Assembly: GCA_964649095.1 (NCBI GenBank)
Contig: CAZYPH010000140.1
Coordinates: 1 to 5,419, forward strand
Direction: 5' to 3'
Origin: CAZYPH01 sp964649095
Lineage (GTDB): Bacteria > Bdellovibrionota > UBA1018 > UBA923
DNA length: 5,419 bases
This document shows, in pieces, positions 1 to 4,911 of this stretch. The notes under the pieces were generated by a model. The model had not been told where the DNA came from, made no database searches, and was given only the letters and a program-made list of their open reading frames with translations. The position numbers and the translations under genes were made by a program. Position 1 is the stretch's first letter. Each line of letters starts with the position of its first letter.

Positions 1-734
1 ATGGCCTCTAAAATATAATCCAACACACGCGCAGTCGGCGACGTTTCTGACGCTGGCAACACCGATGCAAAACCACCCTCGTCACCCACCGCCGTCGAAA
101 GTTTGTTTTTCTTCAACACACTTTTTAAAGCGTGAAAGACTTCAACCCCCATACGCAACGCATCGCGATACGTCTCAGCGCCCGTGGGCAGCACCATAAA
201 CTCTTGAAAGTCGATGCCGTTATCAGCGTGGGCACCACCATTAAAAATATTCATCATCGGCAGTGGCAATGTATAAGCAGCCCCCACCGAGCCTTTCAGC
301 GAAGCCCCACCCAAAGCCCGATACGCTTCACCCAAAGTCACATATAATGGTTGTTTTTTTGAAACCGACAACGCCCGTGCAAACGCCATCGACGCCGCTA
401 AAATAGCATTGGCGCCGAAGCGGGCTTTATTCTCAGTGCCATCGGCCGCAATTAAACGCTGGTCAAATGCTGCGATTGATTCAAACGATTGTCCCACTAC
501 TAAACCCGTGATGGTCTCGTTCACTGCGGCTACGGCCTTTAAAACACCTTTGCCGCCATAACGTTTTTTATCGCCATCACGCAGTTCTAAGGCTTCACGA
601 CTACCAGTGCTAGCACCACTAGGCACCATGCCGCGACCAAACGAACCGTCCTCAAATGTTAGATCGACTTCTACGGTTGGGTTACCGCGACTATCTAAAA
701 TCTCACGAGCCAAAATTGATTTAATTTTTGTCAT
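1..734 (-). CDS. eno: Enolase (2-phosphoglycerate hydratase), N-terminal 244 codons; 3' end lies outside the window
   Basis: Enolase interconverts 2-phosphoglycerate and phosphoenolpyruvate in cytoplasmic glycolysis and is Mg-dependent. Read on the minus strand from the ATG at 734, the protein opens MTKIKSILAREILDSRGNPT, an unmistakable enolase N terminus. The mobile substrate loop SGASTGSREALELRDGD spans about residues 39-55. GGAHADN is at about 166-172 (His169), QEFM at 177-180 (Glu178) and GDEGG at 217-221 (Glu219); these match the catalytic His, Glu and Glu of E. coli enolase. The start is fixed by alignment to the family, although no Shine-Dalgarno sequence precedes it. The reading frame stays open to the window edge, so the metal-binding C-terminal barrel residues are not visible. 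Residues about 132-155 are longer than the usual short PLY...LPVPMMN linker, an apparent insertion of roughly 10-14 residues. The gene starts 42 bp after the cpaF-like stop, so co-transcription is possible. Identity is essentially certain. Confidence 0.97.
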   Translation of the reverse strand, partial: MTKIKSILAREILDSRGNPTVEVDLTFEDGSFGRGMVPSGASTGSREALELRDGDKKRYGGKGVLKAVAAVNETITGLVVGQSFESIAAFDQRLIAADGTENKARFGANAILAASMAFARALSVSKKQPLYVTLGEAYRALGGASLKGSVGAAYTLPLPMMNIFNGGAHADNGIDFQEFMVLPTGAETYRDALRMGVEVFHALKSVLKKNKLSTAVGDEGGFASVLPASETSPTARVLDYILEA

Positions 735-744
735 AGTAGAGACA

Positions 745-760
745 GTAAATAAAAATTTAC
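745..760. repeat. Short AT-rich inverted repeat in the cpaF-eno gap
   Basis: GTAAAT and ATTTAC form a perfect 6-bp inverted repeat around a 4-base AAAA loop, 11-26 bases upstream of the enolase start. The stem is AT-rich and no T run follows it on the minus strand, so it is not a convincing terminator. It may be a weak structure in the enolase leader or chance in AT-rich DNA. Confidence 0.3.
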
Positions 761-776
761 GGACTCTGGCAAAAAA

Positions 777-1907
777 TTATGCGGCTTTTGGCAGCAACGT
801 GACAGCCCATTCTGGCGGTTGGAACTTCTCTTTTCCAAAGGGAATTCGATTTACAATGATTTCATCTAAGAACGTAGGCAAATAACCTGTCGGCACAAGC
901 TCACCAACAATTTTGCCTTCAGCAGTGCGTCCGCGTTGAATAAATTTATAAATTGATTTTATTTGATATCGACCAAAGTCATCGACTTCTGGAATCACCT
1001 CGGCGATGTCCGTAATTTTTCGCGAACCATCGTTCATACGCTTAATTTGAACCACAATATGAATCGCCGCAGCAATTTGCCGACGAATGGCCCCAACGGG
1101 AACCTGGGTATCGCCCATCATAGAGAGCGTCTCTAAACGTACAAGCGCGTCGTAGGGCGTGTTGGCATGGGTAGTACCCATACTACCGCCGTGACCAGTA
1201 TTCATGGCGGTAATAAGATCGATTGCTTCGGGTCCACGTACTTCACCCACCACAATACGATCGGGGCGCAATCGCAACGACGATACAATCAAATCACGAA
1301 TCGTCACGGCCCCCTTACCGTTGGCACCTGGTGCTTTCGTTTCAAAGTACACACAATGATCGGTTTTGATTTTTAACTCGCTCGCATCTTCGATAATTAA
1401 CAATCGCTGTGTGCCCGGAATACGCGAGCCAATGACGTTTAGAAGCGTTGTTTTACCAGAGCCTGTACCACCACTGATAATAATGTTTTTTGCTAGATAC
1501 ACACAAACATCGATAAACTTAGCCGCGTCTTTTGAGATCGACCCTTTTTGAATCAGATCCACAAACGTAGGTGAATCTTTAGAAAATTTACGAATACTCA
1601 GCGTAGTGCCTTTGCGCGACGACGGCGGCAACACGGCATGCACACGTGACCCGTTAGGAAGACGTGCATCTAACCTAGGGTTTTCATCATCCACACGCCG
1701 ACCCACAAACTGCGCAATGTTACGAACTGCCGCTTGAAGGGTTTGTTCATCATGAAAGTCGGCATCGTGCACACGCTCTAAAAGCCCGCGTCGCTCGATA
1801 AAGACCTCTTTTGGTCCGTTAACCAAAACCTCAGATACACTATCGTCGTCGAGGTATTTTTTAATGGGCTCTAAAAACGACGCGACGGAATCTTCATAGA
1901 CACTCAT
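777..1907 (-). CDS. cpaF: CpaF/TadA-family (VirB11-like, type II/IV secretion superfamily) ATPase
   Basis: This is a hexameric AAA-like ATPase of the kind that drives Flp/Tad pilus assembly or related secretion at the cytoplasmic side of the inner membrane. Visible in the 376 residues are an N-terminal domain (SVSEVLVNGPKEVFIERRG, about 23-41; DARLPNGSRVHAVLPPSS, about 80-97) and a Walker A motif SGGTGSGKTT at 145-154 (Lys152). An Asp box IIEDASEL lies at 171-178, a Walker B-like RIVVGEVRG at 217-225 (Glu222), and a His box TGHGGSMGTTHANTP at 237-251. All catalytic motifs are intact. It is shorter than long CpaF proteins that carry extra N-terminal regions. The ATG at 1907 starts the conserved region; a weak GAAAG lies about 9 nt upstream. 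The gene follows the cupredoxin-like gene by 39 bp and precedes eno by 42 bp. No pilin, TadB/C or secretin gene is visible here, so the system it serves is unknown. Confidence 0.93.
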   Translation of the reverse strand: MSVYEDSVASFLEPIKKYLDDDSVSEVLVNGPKEVFIERRGLLERVHDADFHDEQTLQAAVRNIAQFVGRRVDDENPRLDARLPNGSRVHAVLPPSSRKGTTLSIRKFSKDSPTFVDLIQKGSISKDAAKFIDVCVYLAKNIIISGGTGSGKTTLLNVIGSRIPGTQRLLIIEDASELKIKTDHCVYFETKAPGANGKGAVTIRDLIVSSLRLRPDRIVVGEVRGPEAIDLITAMNTGHGGSMGTTHANTPYDALVRLETLSMMGDTQVPVGAIRRQIAAAIHIVVQIKRMNDGSRKITDIAEVIPEVDDFGRYQIKSIYKFIQRGRTAEGKIVGELVPTGYLPTFLDEIIVNRIPFGKEKFQPPEWAVTLLPKAA

Positions 1908-1946
1908 TACATAGACTTTCTGTATGTAAACGATTCTTTATATATA

Positions 1947-2963
1947 TTAATCACTATCTACTATAGATTCTATATGTTTCGTACGCACCATAAGTGGTGA
2001 CGGCGCAGTAGCACTCGGACGATAATCTTCACCCAAACTACGAGCAATAGAGCTCGGCTGACGGTCTTTGCGTTGGAACTTAGGCACCGGCACAAGACTT
2101 GTTGCACTGATATCAATATCTTCCGTTGATATCACGGTATCACCCCGTGTAATACGGCTCACAGGCACTGTTGAGGCCGCATCTACTGGCTCTAACACCG
2201 TCAACGTACCCTCAAGTGATTTTACAGGACAATAAAACCGATAGTTGCCCGCACGCTCGGCCACAAACGTAATCTCGGCCACTCCGCCGGGAGCAACACC
2301 TTTACGTAAATTCAATTGATCTTGCACAAAACACAGAGTGTTTTTAGATGGTGTTGATAAATACACACGCACCGGCACACCTTGAGTCACTGTAATATGT
2401 TTTGGAAAAAACCCGTTATCCGCAGCAATCAGACTAACTTCCTGAAGCCCCATCACACGCTCACGCGCGGACTCAGGAATCGGGTTTTCAATACGAAGCG
2501 GTGCTCCTCTTTTTGATTTTAAATTATCTTTGCTCACTAATTTCTTTTCGACCAAAGGCAACGCACTTGAAACCGAAGCGATCGAGCGATTCGACTCTTT
2601 GCCATTTGTTTTGCCAGCCTCACCTTCTGGAGCCGCTCCCTGAGCCATTACCACGTTTTCGGCAGCATCAATTGCCATGGGCACCATCTCGTTTGTATCT
2701 TCGACGACTAGGCGTGTTTTTGCATCCTCAGGTGTGGAAAGTCTTACAGGAATTCCGCTATACGGATCATCGACTTGATCTTCACTGTCTGAAAAACTGA
2801 GATCACGTTTTTGAAAAATCCAGCTTTGTTCCGACGCGCCTCCGCTGCGATCATCGACCGCACGGTACGTTTCGGCTCTGGCTTTGAACGAAAGAATAAA
2901 ACTCGTTAACCCCAGAAACAGTAAAAGTTTTTTTACAAGACGTTCTCTTTTGTATCGAATCAT
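1947..2963 (-). CDS. Exported protein with a degenerate cupredoxin-like domain
   Basis: The predicted product is 338 residues from the ATG at 2963. It opens with a Sec-type signal peptide: basic start, hydrophobic LLLFLGLTSFILSF, and a likely cleavage after KARA (residue 30), so it should act in the periplasm or outside. Residues about 31-165 are polar, low in complexity and probably disordered. Residues about 174-258 read as a cupredoxin beta-sandwich: NGFFPKHITVTQGVPVRVYL, a central LCFV, then ITFVAERAGNYRFYCPV...EGTLTVLEP. Copper ligands expected of the family (His near LCFV; the His and Met of CxxHxxM) are absent, since the loop reads CPVKSLEG. The only two cysteines, 211 and 245, sit close to the old metal site. 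A further ATG at 2975 would add four residues, but 2963 has a GAGG ribosome-binding site at ideal spacing. The gene precedes cpaF by 39 bp, suggesting a shared envelope role. The specific function is unrecognised. Confidence 0.8.
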   Translation of the reverse strand: MIRYKRERLVKKLLLFLGLTSFILSFKARAETYRAVDDRSGGASEQSWIFQKRDLSFSDSEDQVDDPYSGIPVRLSTPEDAKTRLVVEDTNEMVPMAIDAAENVVMAQGAAPEGEAGKTNGKESNRSIASVSSALPLVEKKLVSKDNLKSKRGAPLRIENPIPESARERVMGLQEVSLIAADNGFFPKHITVTQGVPVRVYLSTPSKNTLCFVQDQLNLRKGVAPGGVAEITFVAERAGNYRFYCPVKSLEGTLTVLEPVDAASTVPVSRITRGDTVISTEDIDISATSLVPVPKFQRKDRQPSSIARSLGEDYRPSATAPSPLMVRTKHIESIVDSD

Positions 2964-2969
2964 ACCCAG

Positions 2970-2973
2970 CCTC
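2970..2973 (-). promoter_or_regulatory. Shine-Dalgarno GAGG that selects the 2963 start
   Basis: On the minus strand GAGG is followed by CTGGGT and then the ATG at 2963, a 6-nt spacing. The alternative in-frame ATG at 2975 overlaps this element and has no comparable site upstream. This favours the shorter start of the cupredoxin-like gene. Confidence 0.6.
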
Positions 2974-2985
2974 ATCTAATCTCAG

Positions 2986-2995
2986 GAAGCGCTTC
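2986..2995. repeat. 10-bp palindrome upstream of the cupredoxin-like gene
   Basis: GAAGCGCTTC is a perfect palindrome 23 bases upstream of the 2963 start, in the 75-bp gap after hipT. Its core AAGCGCTT recurs at 4660-4667 upstream of hipB. It could be a small operator or chance. The gap shows no hairpin followed by a T run, and no strong promoter. Confidence 0.3.
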
Positions 2996-3050
2996 GTCCA
3001 ATACGAGCCTTTTCTTTAGGTAGGTAGAAAGTGCTGGGTTTAGAGTAGTG

Positions 3051-4034
3051 CTATCGACGCAAGCCTAGTATGCCGGCCCGTTGATGAATGAGTTCTACAA
3101 AGTCTGTTTTCAACGTATCGGGTAAAAACGATTGCTGGATTAGAGTAGGCATTTCCGCCACAGCACTCGCCAATCGTGAGAAACTATTTTCAATCACTTT
3201 ATCGGCAATATTTAGCGACCGTGCCATGACGACAAAGTCACTGCGGGTGAGCCGAGATTTTTTTCCATGAACTGTTAGAGCCATCTCTTCAGAATCATCA
3301 ATAGGCATTAAACGCGTCGACAGAAGATCATAAGCCGGCGACAAACCAACCTCGCCGGCTTCGTTTGTCAAAAGAGAAAAATTCTTTAAATACATATCGG
3401 CATTGCCAATTAAAAACGAAAACAACGTCACATCAAAAAAGCCCGATAGATCTAAGCCTGGATTAGACGAATAGCGTAAGATTATCTTACCTGCTTTTTC
3501 CATCGACGTTTTGTATTTTTGCTCCGTCAACAAACCACTCAGCTGGCAAAAATCTTCAACGGCGATTTTAACTAATTTTTTTCGATGCCTTATTCGATCA
3601 AAACGACGCGCAATATAAGCGAATTGCCCTGATCGAAATCTCACCAGGCCATGCTGCGCTGTTTTGATTTTTGTTAGCTGCGCTAAGTGCATGCTGAGAT
3701 CTTCGACAACAGCCATATCGGGAAAGCTTAGACTGGGGGGCTTTAAAATAAATTCCCCCAAAAAACCAACTATAGTTAATCGAGACAATCTCTCGCCATC
3801 TTTCTGTAAGTTTAATGAGATCTTTGGCTGAACCCCCGTAATAGCTAAATGCTGGCTGAGGGATTGTTTTGCTAATTCTTCAATTTCTTCGACACCGAAC
3901 TCTATAGTGGGCGGCTTAAGCATACCGAATAGTTTTTTTGAACACCGCTCGTGATACTCGCCACTATAACGTTCCGATTGCAATTTTTGATAACAGCCTA
4001 AACAATTCTCAGTGTCCGACATCAGATTGCCCAT
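3051..4034 (-). CDS. hipT: HipT-like serine/threonine kinase toxin (HipA C-terminal kinase domain)
   Basis: HipA-family kinases phosphorylate cytoplasmic translation factors, mainly aminoacyl-tRNA synthetases, and arrest growth. This 327-residue protein is the kinase part only; the HipA N-terminal lobe is encoded by the preceding gene. Residues 11-31 hold a C-x2-C...H-x2-C knuckle (CLGC, HERC), seen at the start of many stand-alone HipT/HipA-C proteins. The Gly-rich loop is AITGVQPKISL at 64-74; FILKPP (95-100) supplies the probable ATP-contacting Lys98. RFDR is at 144-147 and EDFCQLSG at 160-167. The catalytic segment NADMYLKNFS (211-220) carries Asp213, and SPAYDLLS (232-239) carries the metal ligand Asp236. 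Two points are unusual: the loop reads A-I-T where E. coli HipT has S-I-S, and Tyr215 replaces the common His. ATG 4034 overlaps hipS by 26 bp; ATG 4022 (MSDTENCLGC) is an equally plausible start. Neither has a clear Shine-Dalgarno, so translation is probably coupled to hipS. The target is unknown. Confidence 0.88.
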   Translation of the reverse strand: MGNLMSDTENCLGCYQKLQSERYSGEYHERCSKKLFGMLKPPTIEFGVEEIEELAKQSLSQHLAITGVQPKISLNLQKDGERLSRLTIVGFLGEFILKPPSLSFPDMAVVEDLSMHLAQLTKIKTAQHGLVRFRSGQFAYIARRFDRIRHRKKLVKIAVEDFCQLSGLLTEQKYKTSMEKAGKIILRYSSNPGLDLSGFFDVTLFSFLIGNADMYLKNFSLLTNEAGEVGLSPAYDLLSTRLMPIDDSEEMALTVHGKKSRLTRSDFVVMARSLNIADKVIENSFSRLASAVAEMPTLIQQSFLPDTLKTDFVELIHQRAGILGLRR

Positions 4035-4383
4035 CTAAAATAGATGCTTCATCAACGACACTTACGTTTCCAATCGTATCGCGGCACGACAAGAGCAGTA
4101 AGGCCATCCGGTCTTTTGTATTAACCTTCCAGTTTTCCGTAAGAATATTTAGCAGCCAACCTTCTGGAATGAGGCCGTCAAAAAAAGGGATCATAGTCTT
4201 TTCTATATATGCTTCGGCCCTGAGAGGAAGGGTCAAACTAACTGCCGTCGCCTTATCATTTTTTAGATAAGTGGAATCGTACTGAAAACTAAAACGCCCA
4301 TCGCGTTCTTCAATAATTCCGGCAAACTGATCTCCTACAAAAACCCGGCCTCGTTTTATGGAGTTATTTTGAGCCGTCTTCAT
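4009..4383 (-). CDS. hipS: HipS-like antitoxin (HipA N-terminal subdomain as a separate protein)
   Basis: This 124-residue protein matches the N-terminal subdomain of HipA (the Couple_hipA type). It shows RGRVFVGDQFAGIIEERDGRFSFQYDSTYL, then LTLPLR, then the signature FFDGLIPEGWLLN at about 67-79, and ends with CRDTIGNVSVV at 100-110. In the characterised hipBST system of E. coli O127:H6 this small protein, not HipB, is the main antitoxin against HipT. Trp76 is the candidate for the aromatic residue said to reach into the HipT active site; I give that from memory. It starts 8 nt after the hipB stop with no convincing Shine-Dalgarno, and overlaps hipT by 14-26 bp, so B, S and T look translationally coupled. 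Together HipS and HipT (451 aa) roughly equal one full HipA, consistent with a split gene. A few extra C-terminal residues (ILDGQSDVGH) may just result from the overlap. Confidence 0.87.
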   Translation of the reverse strand: MKTAQNNSIKRGRVFVGDQFAGIIEERDGRFSFQYDSTYLKNDKATAVSLTLPLRAEAYIEKTMIPFFDGLIPEGWLLNILTENWKVNTKDRMALLLLSCRDTIGNVSVVDEASILDGQSDVGH

Positions 4384-4391
4384 AGCGATTT

Positions 4392-4625
4392 TTATAGACT
4401 CTCTTCACGACTTACGGGCACAGGACCAACCCCATGACCAAACATAAATAGAACCTGATTGACTTTATCGATCCGCAACGTCGTTTTACCGCGCTCCAAT
4501 TCGCGGATGAAACGCAACCCTACACCAGCACGCTCGGCGAGCGCCTGTTGGGTCAGCTTGGCGGCCTTACGTTTTTTTCTGATAAATTCAGCTATCGGGG
4601 AGGAACCATCACTTGAACGCGACAT
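4392..4625 (-). CDS. hipB: HipB-like XRE-family DNA-binding repressor/antitoxin
   Basis: A 77-residue single-domain helix-turn-helix protein. IAEFIRKKRKAAKLTQQALAERAGVGLRFIRELERGK (about 11-47) is a classic XRE/Cro HTH, with LTQQALAERAGV as helix 2 and turn, and GLRFIRELERGK covering the recognition helix. The rest (TTLRIDKVNQVLFMFGHGVGPV) matches the short hipB/Y4mF-type regulators usually found beside hipA. It is first in the operon, ahead of hipS and hipT. The expected role is to dimerise, bind the palindromes at 4691-4789 and autorepress, possibly as a complex with HipS and HipT. ATG 4625 is chosen because it gives the normal N-terminal extension before the HTH; a weak AGG lies just upstream. 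Polar residues 2-10 and the tail after about 70 are probably flexible. The identification rests on fold signature and operon position together. Confidence 0.9.
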   Translation of the reverse strand: MSRSSDGSSPIAEFIRKKRKAAKLTQQALAERAGVGLRFIRELERGKTTLRIDKVNQVLFMFGHGVGPVPVSREESL

Positions 4626-4631
4626 AAACCT

Positions 4632-4661
4632 ATTGTAGCCGCGGCCTCAGACAAACTTCAA
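4632..4661 (-). promoter_or_regulatory. Candidate hipB-proximal promoter (possible leaderless start)
   Basis: On the minus strand TTGAAG (4661-4656) is followed after 18 bp by TACAAT (4637-4632). Seven bases later comes the A of the hipB ATG at 4625, so a transcript from here would be leaderless or nearly so. The -35 overlaps the 12-bp palindrome at 4658-4669. This is a hexamer match only and competes with the promoter candidate at 4689-4719. Confidence 0.35.
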
Positions 4662-4669
4662 GCGCTTGA
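4658..4669. repeat. 12-bp perfect palindrome in the hipB leader
   Basis: TCAAGCGCTTGA is a perfect palindrome 33-44 bases upstream of hipB. It is unrelated to the GGTATA-type operators. It overlaps the -35 of the proximal promoter candidate, so it could be a separate protein site. In RNA from the distal promoter it could form a small hairpin only if a few central bases stay unpaired. Confidence 0.35.
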
Positions 4670-4688
4670 GCGTAATAAAACCGATGAT

Positions 4689-4719
4689 TTTATACCTAAT
4701 CGGGTATAATTTTCTTCAA
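4689..4719 (-). promoter_or_regulatory. Candidate hipBST promoter overlapping operator 1
   Basis: On the minus strand TTGAAG (4719-4714) and TATAAA (4694-4689) are separated by 19 bp, slightly long. The spacer and the -10 lie inside the palindrome at 4691-4708, the layout expected for autorepression by HipB. It would give a leader of roughly 55-60 nt before hipB. Confidence 0.45.
4691..4708. promoter_or_regulatory. Putative HipB operator O1
   Basis: TATACCTAATCGGGTATA has perfect 6-bp arms (TATACC/GGTATA) around a 6-bp centre. It is the copy nearest hipB, 66 bp from its start, and covers the -10 of the distal promoter candidate. Its right half TCGGGTATA is identical to that of O3. Confidence 0.75.
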
Positions 4720-4731
4720 ATCAGCGATAAA

Positions 4732-4749
4732 CATACCCGAACGGGTATA
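4732..4749. promoter_or_regulatory. Putative HipB operator O2
   Basis: CATACCCGAACGGGTATA carries 7-bp arms ATACCCG/CGGGTAT with a 2-bp centre. Its centre lies 41 bp from that of O1 and 40 bp from O3, close to four helical turns, so bound dimers would sit on about the same face of the DNA. It differs from the consensus half-site TATACCCGA by one base in the left half. Confidence 0.75.
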
Positions 4750-4771
4750 ATTTGAATCAAAAGACACAAAA

Positions 4772-4789
4772 TGCACCCGATCGGGTATA
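4772..4789. promoter_or_regulatory. Putative HipB operator O3
   Basis: TGCACCCGATCGGGTATA shares the exact right half TCGGGTATA with O1. Its inner arms ACCCGA/TCGGGT are perfect, while the outer left bases diverge from TATACCCGA at two positions. It is the copy farthest from hipB, 59 bp from the aconitase terminator hairpin. Confidence 0.68.
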
Positions 4790-4847
4790 AAAAATGCCGT
4801 TTAAAATTAGAGATCATTGGTCTCGCAGACAACATCGTCCCACTAAC

Positions 4848-4880
4848 AAAAAACCCCCAACACACGAAGTGTATTGGGGG
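4848..4880 (-). terminator. Rho-independent terminator of the aconitase gene
   Basis: On the minus strand CCCCCAATACA (4880-4870) pairs with TGTGTTGGGGG (4864-4854) in an 11-bp stem containing one T-G wobble. The loop is CTTCG, and TTTTTT (4853-4848) follows directly. It lies 32 bp after the aconitase stop. The plus strand has only a CTTTAG after the stem, so it should stop minus-strand transcription best. It separates aconitase from the hipBST operon. Confidence 0.93.
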
Positions 4881-4911
4881 CTTTAGATACAAATAATTAT
4901 ATATATTATAA

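Noticed and set aside
607..885. Plus-strand ORFs across the enolase, cpaF, cupredoxin-like, hip and aconitase regions
   Set aside because: All lie antisense to strongly supported minus-strand genes and have no recognisable motifs or leaders; they are shadows.
4009..4034. The hipS/hipT boundary as a frameshift that broke a single hipA gene
   Set aside because: The two frames do differ, but the kinase ORF has its own Met and the Cys/His knuckle (CLGC...HERC) typical of stand-alone kinases, and the N-lobe ends cleanly after its last conserved motif. This fits a natural split better than a mutation or sequencing error.
4691..4789. The three repeats as a small CRISPR or iteron array
   Set aside because: They are palindromes of 18 bp with degenerate outer bases and unequal AT-rich spacers, next to an XRE repressor gene; operators explain them better.
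4809..4823. Imperfect dyad GAGATCATTGGTCTC between O3 and the terminator
   Set aside because: The arms contain a mismatch, it has no partner copies and no relation to the operator consensus, so it is not supported as a site.
4794..4886. A 30-codon plus-strand ORF (MPFKIRDHWS...) downstream of O3
   Set aside because: It runs through the aconitase terminator hairpin, has no ribosome-binding site and resembles no known protein; its end is dictated by the stem sequence.
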